A stretch of 12,340 nt of DNA, from contig CAKSUD010000052.1 of the NCBI GenBank assembly GCA_934500865.1, positions 1-12,340 of the forward strand. Direction: 5' to 3'. Source of the DNA: an uncultured Clostridia bacterium. Lineage in GTDB: Bacteria; Bacillota; Clostridia; TANB77; RGIG9151. How positions within the stretch are numbered: position 1 is the stretch's first letter; each line of letters starts with the position of its first letter. Below, piece by piece: positions 1-6,636 of the stretch. Both the position numbers and the translations under genes were made by a program. Under the pieces are notes generated by a model that was not told the origin of the DNA, searched no databases, and saw nothing but the letters and a program-made list of their open reading frames with translations.

Positions 1-449
1 AGTGAAAATCTTAATTACCATCAGTATCAGGAAAAGAAGAAAGTAGAAAGTGAGGAAAAAAGGAAACGTCAAGAAGATAAGGCAAAGAAAATTAATAGAA
101 ATCCCGATTGGGTTTGTAATTACTGCGGAGAACAATTAAATTCGGATAATGATAAGTTCTGCAAGTCTTGTGGAGCTCCAAGGGATAGTGAAAATCTTAA
201 TTACCATCAGTATCAGGAAAAGAAGAAAGTAGAAAGTGAGGAAAAAAGGAAACGTCAAGAAGATAAGGCAAAGAAAATTAATAGAAATCCCGATTGGGTT
301 TGTAATTACTGCGGAGAACAATTAAATTCGGATAATGATAAGTTCTGCAAGTCTTGTGGAGCTCCAAGGGATAGTGAAAATCTTAATTACCATCAGTATC
401 AGGAAAAGAAGAAAGTAGAAAGTGAGGAAAAAAGGAAACGTCAAGAAGA
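1..449 (+). repeat. In-frame 186-bp tandem direct repeat, two full copies plus 77 bp
   Basis: Bases 1-186 and 187-372 read as identical, and a third copy matches from 373 to 449 before diverging (GAAGAT becomes GAAGAA). The unit is 62 codons, so copy-number change keeps the frame and adds or removes one zinc ribbon plus linker. The array may continue upstream of the window, and an assembly could have collapsed it. Perfect nucleotide identity, including silent positions, means recent duplication or gene conversion. Confidence 0.95.
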
Positions 450-1185
450 AAAACAAAATATAGTTAATAATAAAGCTGTTAGTTCTAGGCTAAAAATTAA
501 TTGGAAAGCTATAATTAGTATACTCTTAGGTGTTTTTCTTGTAATTGGGTTGGTTGGCATCTTTATTCCAAGAGAAAAAGAAGTGACGATCTTAGAATTA
601 AGTTGGAATAGAGAAATAAGTATTGAAACAATAGAGACTTTTGAAGAAAACGGCTGGAGCTTACCGAACGGTGCGAAACTTAGGTATACTGCCACAGAAC
701 TTCATCATTATATTCAAGTCCTTGATCATTATGAAACTAAAACCAGAGAAGTAGCTAAAGAACGAATTGTAGGCTATGAGGATTATGTAGCTGGTCATAA
801 AGATTTAGGAAATGGGTATTTTGAAGAAATTATTAATAGTAGACCAATTTATGAGACCTATTATGAGCAGGAAACTTATGAAGAAGCGATATATCGGGAT
901 GAACCTGTATATCAAACCAAATACTATTATGACATCGATAGGTGGACATATAATAGAAGTGTAAAAACTTCTGGAAATGACAAAAATGTATATTGGGGCG
1001 AAGTAAGTTTAAAATTCGGAGAACGCGAAGGTAGTAGAACAGAAGCGTATTTTGCAAATGTGGTTGACAAAAATGGAAAAGAATCGAAGTTCTTATTTGA
1101 CTTTGATACTTGGAATAATCTTAATGTCAGCCAAACGGTTATCGTTATTGTAGACAGTTTTGGAAATGCAAGATTAAAAGAATAA
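1..1185 (+). CDS. Zinc-ribbon repeat membrane protein, 5'-truncated by the window
   Basis: The reading frame is open from base 1 to the TAA at 1183-1185, so 394 residues are visible and the true start lies upstream. A TTG at 550 opens a shorter ORF, but it falls inside the membrane helix and is not a start. Visible residues 1-62 and 63-124 are identical units, each with a charged Lys/Glu/Arg linker and a CxxC...CxxC zinc ribbon (Cys 39/42/54/57 and 101/104/116/119). A third unit keeps only the linker. A hydrophobic helix follows (about residues 168-190), then a C-terminal domain of about 200 residues with many Tyr-Glu pairs (around VYQTKYYYDIDRW). Lys/Arg before the helix suggests that the ribbons are cytoplasmic and the C-terminal domain outside. 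Proteins with ribbon, helix and this Tyr-rich domain are familiar from Firmicutes, but I know no assigned function. Sensing or scaffolding is only a guess. Confidence 0.85.
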   Translation, partial: SENLNYHQYQEKKKVESEEKRKRQEDKAKKINRNPDWVCNYCGEQLNSDNDKFCKSCGAPRDSENLNYHQYQEKKKVESEEKRKRQEDKAKKINRNPDWVCNYCGEQLNSDNDKFCKSCGAPRDSENLNYHQYQEKKKVESEEKRKRQEEKQNIVNNKAVSSRLKINWKAIISILLGVFLVIGLVGIFIPREKEVTILELSWNREISIETIETFEENGWSLPNGAKLRYTATELHHYIQVLDHYETKTREVAKERIVGYEDYVAGHKDLGNGYFEEIINSRPIYETYYEQETYEEAIYRDEPVYQTKYYYDIDRWTYNRSVKTSGNDKNVYWGEVSLKFGEREGSRTEAYFANVVDKNGKESKFLFDFDTWNNLNVSQTVIVIVDSFGNARLKE

Positions 1186-1192
1186 ACAATAG

Positions 1193-1227
1193 AAAAAGAG
1201 GTTATCTATAATGATAATCTCTTTTTT
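1193..1227 (+). terminator. Rho-independent terminator of the zinc-ribbon gene
   Basis: The arms 1193-1206 and 1213-1226 form a 14-bp stem with one G-T pair around the loop TATAAT, and the 3' arm ends in a run of six T (1222-1227). It begins 7 bases after the stop codon. The A-rich 5' arm could also let it act on the other strand. Confidence 0.85.
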
Positions 1228-1237
1228 GACCAAATAC

Positions 1238-1266
1238 TGGAAAATATAAATGATATGTGATATGAT
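1238..1266 (+). promoter_or_regulatory. Candidate sigma-A promoter of the UvrD-like helicase
   Basis: A -35 box TGGAAA (1238-1243), a 17-base spacer and a -10 box TATGAT (1261-1266) preceded by an extended TGA (1258-1260) lie just after the upstream terminator. Transcription would begin near 1273. That is downstream of the ATG at 1250 and upstream of the GGAGG at 1287, which supports the GTG 1304 start. Confidence 0.5.
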
Positions 1267-1286
1267 GGTTGAAGAAAATTATTGGT

Positions 1287-1291
1287 GGAGG
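1287..1291 (+). promoter_or_regulatory. Ribosome-binding site that decides the helicase start
   Basis: GGAGG lies 12 bases before GTG 1304, slightly long but the only good Shine-Dalgarno in the region. The upstream in-frame ATG at 1250 has no comparable site. Confidence 0.65.
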
Positions 1292-1303
1292 ATAAATAAT
1301 AGA

Positions 1304-3331
1304 GTGACTTACGAAGAGTTTAAAACAACATACAATATACGTTCATTAAATCCTGAACAAGAAAATGCGGTTAAAGCGATAAATGGATATAATTTAATTC
1401 TAGCTGTGCCGGGAAGTGGAAAAACTACGGTTCTTGTGACAAGACTGGGGTATATGGTACTTGCTTGTGGTATTGAACCGAGAAACATTCTTACAATGAC
1501 ATATACTAAAGCGGCTACATATGACATGAAAAAAAGATTTGCAAGTTATTTTGGTGAGGATAATAGTGAAAAATTAGAGTTTAGAACCATTAATGGAGTA
1601 TGCAGTAAAATTATACAGTATTATGAATATGTAAAAAGAAGTAAAGCTTTTGAGCTTATTGAAGATGAAAAGTATATTAATTCTGTAATACGAGATATTT
1701 ATATAAAGAAATATAAGGATTATCCTACAAATTCGGAAATAAAAGAAATACGTACACTTATTACATATATTAAAAATCAAGATTTGGCTAAAAAAGAAGT
1801 AGAAGGAGTAGAAAGCGATATTGCTAATTTTCATGAGTTATATTCTGATTATCAAGATATTTTACTAAAGAATAAAATTATGGATTATGATGACCAATTG
1901 GTGTATGCATATAGAATATTAAAGAATTGTCCTGAAATACTTAAGTTTTTTCAAGAACAGTTTAAATATATATGTGTTGATGAAGCACAAGATACTTCTA
2001 AAATTCAGCATAATATAATTGAACTACTAGCTAAAGGTTATAACAACTTATTCATGGTTGGTGATGAGGATCAAAGTATATATGGATATAGAGCTGCATA
2101 TCCTAAGGCATTACTTGATTTTAAAACCGTTCATCCTAATGCTAACATTTTACTAATGGAGCACAATTATCGTACTACAAAAGAAATTTTAGATAAGGCA
2201 AATAACTTTATAAAGCTTAATAAAAATAGATATGAGAAGGAAATAAGACCTATAAGAGGGAATGGAAATGAAGTTAAAGAAATTTCATTAAAAAGCAGAA
2301 CGGCGCAGTACACATATATTTTAAAAGTTGCACAAGATTCTAATGAGGAAATTGCCTTTCTATATAGGGATAATGATAGCTCCATACCGTTAATTGATTT
2401 ATTTGAAAGAAATAATATTCCATATAAGTGTAGACAATTAGATGATTCATTTTTCTCAAGTCGAGTAGTTCAAGATATTTTAAATATGATACGTTTTGCA
2501 TATAATCCGCTTGATACAGAACTATTTATGGAGATATATTATAAGTTCGGTGCAGGTGTTACTAAAGAAATGGCAACGTATGCGTGTAAAAACTATGTTA
2601 ATGCAAGTAATCTTTTTGAAGTGGTATTATCTATAGACAGTATTTCAGTTTATACGAGAAGAAGATGTAGAGAATTAATTGATAATTTTGAAAGTTTGAA
2701 AATAGATAGGGCAGACAAAGCAATTTACAGAATAACAAATTATATGGGATATGGTGAGTATTTACGAAAGAACCATATGGATGATAACAAAGCTTTCATT
2801 TTAGGGATTCTTGGAATGTATGAACATAATGCTCTAAGATTAATGGAAAGACTAGAAGAACTAAAAAGTATATGCAAAGTGCATAAGAATGAGGGAAACA
2901 TTATATTGTCTACTATTCATTCGAGTAAGGGATTAGAATATGAACAAGTATATATTATTGACGCTATAGATGGTGTTTTTCCTAAAGACCTAGCTGAAGA
3001 TATAGAGGAAGAACGGCGAATTTTTTATGTGGGAATGACTAGAGCAAAGGATAAATTGTCTATTTTTACATATAAAGATAGCGTATCAAGTTTTTCAGAT
3101 TTCTTGTTCCCGCGCAAGAGTTTTACTCAAGCATTAGGTTATTCGAGAATAGTGAACAAGATGAGTAAAGAGAAGTTTTACGTTGGGCAAAGAGTGGTCC
3201 ACGAGAAATTTGGAAACGGACGAGTGAATCTTATATTTGGGGATACTATTGAAGTGGTATTCGGCAAAGAGAGAAAGACTTTTTCTATTACTGTGGTAAC
3301 TGAAAAAGGGTTACTTAGAGAAGAAAGTTAA
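1304..3331 (+). CDS. UvrD/PcrA-like superfamily 1A DNA helicase
   Basis: A 675-residue ATP-dependent 3'-5' DNA helicase of the UvrD/Rep family, presumably in DNA repair or replication restart. Motifs appear in order: Q-motif LNPEQENAV (15-23), Walker A AVPGSGKTT (34-42), motif Ia TYTKAAT (66-72), Walker B VDEAQD (catalytic Asp226/Glu227), motif III GDEDQSIYGYR (253-263), HNYRTT, motif V TIHSSKGLEYE (from 537) and motif VI EERRIFYVGMTRAK (from 569). The last 50 or so residues (VHEKFGNGRV, then VVFG) look like the Tudor-like C-terminal domain by which UvrD/PcrA contacts RNA polymerase. It is shorter than PcrA (about 740). GTG 1304 is preferred over ATG 1250 because of the GGAGG at 1287, the promoter at 1238-1266, and an opening MTYEEFKTTYNI that, as I recall, is typical of Clostridia relatives. 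It is likely a paralogue rather than the housekeeping pcrA, so no symbol is given. Confidence 0.93.
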   Translation: MTYEEFKTTYNIRSLNPEQENAVKAINGYNLILAVPGSGKTTVLVTRLGYMVLACGIEPRNILTMTYTKAATYDMKKRFASYFGEDNSEKLEFRTINGVCSKIIQYYEYVKRSKAFELIEDEKYINSVIRDIYIKKYKDYPTNSEIKEIRTLITYIKNQDLAKKEVEGVESDIANFHELYSDYQDILLKNKIMDYDDQLVYAYRILKNCPEILKFFQEQFKYICVDEAQDTSKIQHNIIELLAKGYNNLFMVGDEDQSIYGYRAAYPKALLDFKTVHPNANILLMEHNYRTTKEILDKANNFIKLNKNRYEKEIRPIRGNGNEVKEISLKSRTAQYTYILKVAQDSNEEIAFLYRDNDSSIPLIDLFERNNIPYKCRQLDDSFFSSRVVQDILNMIRFAYNPLDTELFMEIYYKFGAGVTKEMATYACKNYVNASNLFEVVLSIDSISVYTRRRCRELIDNFESLKIDRADKAIYRITNYMGYGEYLRKNHMDDNKAFILGILGMYEHNALRLMERLEELKSICKVHKNEGNIILSTIHSSKGLEYEQVYIIDAIDGVFPKDLAEDIEEERRIFYVGMTRAKDKLSIFTYKDSVSSFSDFLFPRKSFTQALGYSRIVNKMSKEKFYVGQRVVHEKFGNGRVNLIFGDTIEVVFGKERKTFSITVVTEKGLLREES

Positions 3332-3384
3332 ATACATAATTTCTATTTCTGTCATAAATTCACTTAATTTTCACATATTACAAA

Positions 3385-3413
3385 TTGACATCGCAAATTT
3401 TAAATAATAAAAT
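3385..3413 (+). promoter_or_regulatory. Strong sigma-A promoter of the ABC cassette
   Basis: A perfect -35 TTGACA (3385-3390), a 17-base spacer and -10 TAAAAT (3408-3413) lie 22 bases before the small membrane protein start. No terminator is obvious between the helicase stop (3331) and this promoter, so some read-through is possible. I see no clean Zur- or Fur-type palindrome over it. Confidence 0.75.
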
Positions 3414-3434
3414 TGAATAAAAGGAGTTTGTAAA

Positions 3435-3728
3435 ATGCTAAGAAATAGAAGTTTTTTGTCAAAGGTACTTTTAGTATTATTTATATTATCAATAGTTTTA
3501 ACTAGTGCATTAATCTTATGTTCAATCAATCATGAATGTATAGGAGAAGGATGTACTATTTGTTATGAAATAAACTTGGCAAAAAATATTTTTAGCAATT
3601 TACTAATTTTAGCTTTATTATTTATTTTTTCTAGAGTTATTATTGGTTCTATTAGGTATTTAAAAAATAATGTTTTTTTCTATTATCATTTAACTCCAAT
3701 TGAATTAAAAGTAAAGATTTCGGAGTAG
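3435..3728 (+). CDS. Small two-helix membrane protein with HxCx4CxxC motif
   Basis: A 97-residue hydrophobic protein with an AAGGAG ribosome site at 3421-3426. Two membrane helices (about 10-30 and 54-73) flank a short loop holding His33, Cys35, Cys40 and Cys43 in the pattern HECIGEGCTIC, a good potential metal site. A Lys/Arg-bearing N-terminus places the loop outside the membrane by the positive-inside rule. I recall small Firmicutes proteins of this type beside ABC transporters but no assigned function. It is the first gene behind a strong promoter and is followed by a terminator-like hairpin and then the ABC ATPase, so it may be made in excess over the transporter. A role in metal binding or as a transporter accessory is inference. 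Confidence 0.8.
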   Translation: MLRNRSFLSKVLLVLFILSIVLTSALILCSINHECIGEGCTICYEINLAKNIFSNLLILALLFIFSRVIIGSIRYLKNNVFFYYHLTPIELKVKISE

Positions 3729-3746
3729 TTCTCTCTTTTTTATGAT

Positions 3747-3776
3747 AGATGTTCTGTATTTTCAGAATGTCTTTTT
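3747..3776 (+). terminator. Internal terminator or attenuator between small protein and ABC ATPase
   Basis: The arms 3747-3756 and 3763-3772 pair over 10 bp (two G-T pairs) around the loop TATTTT, followed by T's to 3776. The ATPase start lies 38 bases further on, with no convincing promoter between. Partial termination would set a higher level of the small protein than of the transporter. Confidence 0.55.
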
Positions 3777-3813
3777 GTCGTGCAAAAAATAAGCGAAAAG
3801 AGGGAATTTATAT

Positions 3814-4470
3814 ATGATTAAAGTTAATAATTTGTCAAAGAAATTTGATGAAGAGTGTAATATAAAGATAAAGAATACTGTATTTAAAGATAAGACATCT
3901 TATGTATTATTAGGACCTTCGGGATGTGGAAAGTCTACTATGCTTAATATGATTACAGGTGTTATAACACCTACAACCGGTAGTGTGTTGATTGATGATG
4001 CTGAAATTTCAAAGCTTACTCAACAGGAAAAAGATGCATATAGACTAAGAAATATTGGATACATTTTTCAAGATTTTAAATTAATAGATGATATGACAGT
4101 TGAAGATAATTTGAATTTATTAAAATTAGGTGATGTGGATTGCCTACCAATTGACGAGGTATTAGAAAGTGTTGGAATAAGAGAAAAACGAAAAAATAAA
4201 GTAAAACATCTGTCAGGCGGAGAAAGGCAGAGAGTTGCTATTGCAAGAGCATTGATAAAGCAACCCAAGATTATAATTGCTGATGAACCCACCGGTAATT
4301 TGAATTTTGAAAATGGCAAGAGGGTTGTTGAGCTACTTATGAATGCCGGAAAGAAGTTCTCTAATACTATGATTGTTGTAACTCATGATGATAGGTTAGT
4401 TAAGTATTTTGATGAAGCGTTACACTTCGAAGATATGCTCCTTAAAGAAGGAGGTAACGAAAATGATTAA
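3814..4470 (+). CDS. MacB/LolD-type ABC transporter ATP-binding protein
   Basis: A 218-residue ATPase that would power the FtsX-type permease encoded next. Visible motifs are Walker A GPSGCGKST (34-42), Q-loop Gln86 in FQDF, signature LSGGERQR (133-140), Walker B IIIADE with catalytic Glu158, and switch His191 in THDD. Length and the LSGGERQR/ADEPTGNL pattern fit the LolD/MacB/FtsE group, whose members usually serve extrusion, lipoprotein or mechanotransmission systems rather than classic import. The D-loop reads GNLN (161-164) where GNLD is usual. Translation starts from GAGGG at 3800-3804, and the last 8 bases overlap the permease gene, a sign of translational coupling. Confidence 0.93.
   Translation: MIKVNNLSKKFDEECNIKIKNTVFKDKTSYVLLGPSGCGKSTMLNMITGVITPTTGSVLIDDAEISKLTQQEKDAYRLRNIGYIFQDFKLIDDMTVEDNLNLLKLGDVDCLPIDEVLESVGIREKRKNKVKHLSGGERQRVAIARALIKQPKIIIADEPTGNLNFENGKRVVELLMNAGKKFSNTMIVVTHDDRLVKYFDEALHFEDMLLKEGGNEND
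4448..4454 (+). promoter_or_regulatory. Ribosome-binding site that decides the permease start
   Basis: AAGGAGG inside the end of the ATPase gene lies 8 bases before ATG 4463. This fixes the permease start there rather than at the in-frame ATG 4409, which would add 18 non-hydrophobic residues. Confidence 0.85.
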
Positions 4471-5653
4471 CTTTGCACTGAAGAATTTATGGACAAGAAA
4501 GTCTAAAGCAATTTTGTCGGCTATTTCTATAATAATGGCTACAACAATAGGATTACTTGCTTTTAACATTTCAAAGCAAGTTGAAGATGGGATTATCACG
4601 ACAGTTACATATTATGATACTTTAGTAGGACCTAGCGGAAGCGAAACACAACTGGCACTAAATACTTTATTTTTTACCGGTTCACCCATTGGTACTATAG
4701 AGTATGAAAATTATGAGAAATTAAAAAGAGATTATAGGGTAAATGATGCAATTCCTTTTGCTATGGGAGACAGTTTTAAAGGAGCAAAACTTATAGGAAC
4801 AGAGTCAAGATACCTAAAAAGTTATAAGTTAAAAGAAGGGAAGCTTTTTGAAAATAAATTTGAAGCAGTTTTAGGATACAATGTTGCAAAAGAAAATAAA
4901 TTTAATGTTGGAGATACTTTTTTAAGTTCTCACGGAATTTCTGAAAATGGAGAAACAGGACATCAGCATAAAGAACCATATACGGTTTCTGGTGTTTTAG
5001 CCAAGACAAATACAGCCTATGATAATGTTGTGTTTATAAATATTGAAGATGTATGGCATACCCATGAACATCATGATGAAAACGAAGCTGAAAATCATGA
5101 AGAGGAACATAATGAAGAAGAGAAAGGTGGAGTTACGGCGATTTTACTAAAAACTAAAAATCCGGGAGTCCAAGCAAATTTATCTTCAGAACTAAATAAG
5201 ATTTCAGGTGTTCAAGCTATAAATCCAACAACTGTTGTAAGAGAAATAATGGAAAACATAGATTTAAGTAAACAAATTGTATATGTACTATGTTTTGTTA
5301 TAGGAATTATGGCATTTTTGATTATTTATATAATTGCTGTACTTAATATGTATGATGCTAAAAAAGATATAAAGTTAATGCGATTGCTTGGTATTTCTAA
5401 AGGTAAGATTAATGGAATTTTAGTTATTCAAAATTTAGCTGTTACATTGGTTTCAATTCTCTTATCGTTGATACTTTGTAGATTATTGTTACTTGCGGTA
5501 AATGAATTTACATCGGGTATGGGAATTGTTATTGATTATTTGAAATTCTATAATGAGGAAATTGCAATAATTGTGGGAATTATTATTGCTAGTTTGATAC
5601 CATCATTTATTGCAAATTTGAAATCTTTTAGTAGAGACCCAATTAATGATTAA
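4463..5653 (+). CDS. FtsX/MacB-type ABC permease with His-rich outside loop
   Basis: A 396-residue membrane permease with the FtsX/MacB layout: one N-terminal helix (about 17-37), a large outside domain, and three C-terminal helices (about 272-294, 319-344, 366-386) with a cytoplasmic link containing KDIKLMRLLGISKGKI, the usual coupling region. The outside domain has GHQHKE (His167/169) and, from about residue 199, a His/Glu/Asp stretch starting WHTHEHHDENE and continuing to about 222, which looks like a loose metal-binding loop. The start follows the AAGGAGG at 4448-4454 and overlaps the ATPase by 8 bases. With the CxxC lipoprotein next door the likely role is handling a soft metal such as zinc. 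The motifs are visible, while substrate and direction of transport are inference. Confidence 0.9.
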   Translation: MINFALKNLWTRKSKAILSAISIIMATTIGLLAFNISKQVEDGIITTVTYYDTLVGPSGSETQLALNTLFFTGSPIGTIEYENYEKLKRDYRVNDAIPFAMGDSFKGAKLIGTESRYLKSYKLKEGKLFENKFEAVLGYNVAKENKFNVGDTFLSSHGISENGETGHQHKEPYTVSGVLAKTNTAYDNVVFINIEDVWHTHEHHDENEAENHEEEHNEEEKGGVTAILLKTKNPGVQANLSSELNKISGVQAINPTTVVREIMENIDLSKQIVYVLCFVIGIMAFLIIYIIAVLNMYDAKKDIKLMRLLGISKGKINGILVIQNLAVTLVSILLSLILCRLLLLAVNEFTSGMGIVIDYLKFYNEEIAIIVGIIIASLIPSFIANLKSFSRDPIND

Positions 5654-5669
5654 GATAGGAGAGAAATAG

Positions 5670-6608
5670 ATGAAAAAACTTTTAATTATAATTTGTTTAC
5701 TTTGTCTTGTGGGGTGTGCCCAAAATGATACTAAATTAGAACCGGAGCAAAGTCCAACTGTTTTGCAAGATAATGAAGGCGAGGAAGCAATGGTAAGTGA
5801 TAATCAAGAAACTAAAAATGAGGATGAAGTGAAAGAACAGCAATCACCTATTATTAATGTAAAAGATGAAAAAAATGTAAGTATCTCTAAAGAAGACGAT
5901 AATGGAGTTACAGTATTAAAGTTTAAAAATACAAATTCAAATGAAACAATTAATGCGTTAAGTGGAAAACAGGTGTCTATTACAGGATATATTTCTACTT
6001 TATCACCATTAAATGGAGAATTTGCTTATTTGATGAATATGCCGTACCAAAGTTGCCCATTTTGTGTGCCTGGGACATCTGAAATAAGCAACACATTGGC
6101 TATTTATGCCGGTAATAAAAGCAAAATTAAGTTCACTGACCAACCTGTTACAGTAGTTGGCACATTAGAAACAGGAAACTTTGTTGATGACTTTGGATAT
6201 GAATATGGCGTGAGATTAAATAACGTAACAGTAAACAAGGCAGATGTTGACAAACTATCTGCTTCTATAAAACAATATAACCTTTTGGCTGAAAATGGAG
6301 TGGTAAGTCAAATATATAATAGTATAATGAGTGCAGATGCGTCTGTATTTTACAATTATTATGAACTAGAGAAACCGGAGAAAATTGAAATGGATTTTAT
6401 TAATTCAACAAAAGCTACTCTAGAAGGATATAATGAAAAAGGAGAGTATAATCAATTAATTAGTACAATGGATAATTTAATTGACTTATGTAGTAGGGTA
6501 AATACTGATGTTGAATTAGGTGATTATTCAAAATTTATTAGCTATCAGAGAGAACTTCAAAATGTGTATTATACATTTTCAGTTTGGATGTCAGAAGGTG
6601 AATTATAA
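5670..6608 (+). CDS. Metal-cassette lipoprotein with CPFC motif
   Basis: A 312-residue lipoprotein with a short signal peptide ending in the lipobox LVGC (lipidated Cys16). Residues of about 20-80 form an acidic, probably disordered linker. A compact domain of about 85-195 has the order GKQVSITGYISTL, then PYQSCPFCVPG with Cys129/Cys132, then QPVTVVGTLETGNF, which reads like an OB-type beta fold. It reminds me of DUF3299 proteins (GKRVRIPGY..., then a Cys-containing VPY segment), an uncertain match made from memory. The remainder is helical. The gene begins 16 bases after the permease stop with AGGAGA at 5657-5662, so it is in the same operon, and it ends at a strong terminator. It could be the substrate-binding or client-loading part. 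CxxC could bind metal or act in thiol exchange. Confidence 0.85.
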   Translation: MKKLLIIICLLCLVGCAQNDTKLEPEQSPTVLQDNEGEEAMVSDNQETKNEDEVKEQQSPIINVKDEKNVSISKEDDNGVTVLKFKNTNSNETINALSGKQVSITGYISTLSPLNGEFAYLMNMPYQSCPFCVPGTSEISNTLAIYAGNKSKIKFTDQPVTVVGTLETGNFVDDFGYEYGVRLNNVTVNKADVDKLSASIKQYNLLAENGVVSQIYNSIMSADASVFYNYYELEKPEKIEMDFINSTKATLEGYNEKGEYNQLISTMDNLIDLCSRVNTDVELGDYSKFISYQRELQNVYYTFSVWMSEGEL

Positions 6609-6609
6609 T

Positions 6610-6636
6610 AAAAAGAACGGCAAAGCCGTTCTTTTT
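6610..6636. terminator. Bidirectional terminator between convergent genes
   Basis: A perfect 12-bp stem (6610-6621 with 6625-6636) has a 3-base AAA loop and A/T tracts built into both ends, so it works in both directions. It closes the ABC cassette on the plus strand, and the TAA of the minus-strand helicase gene (6635-6637) sits in its last bases. Confidence 0.92.

Noticed and set aside
1..449. CRISPR-like direct repeats
   Set aside because: The repeats are 186 bp, directly adjacent without spacers, and encode protein in frame with the downstream gene.
3340..3434. Zur or Fur operator before the suspected metal cassette
   Set aside because: No clean palindrome resembling the usual Zur or Fur boxes; only AT-rich partial symmetry (AAATT...AATTT) around the -35 box.
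4409..4462. Permease start at ATG 4409
   Set aside because: It lies deep in the ATPase gene without a ribosome site, adds 18 polar residues, and AAGGAGG 4448-4454 points to ATG 4463.
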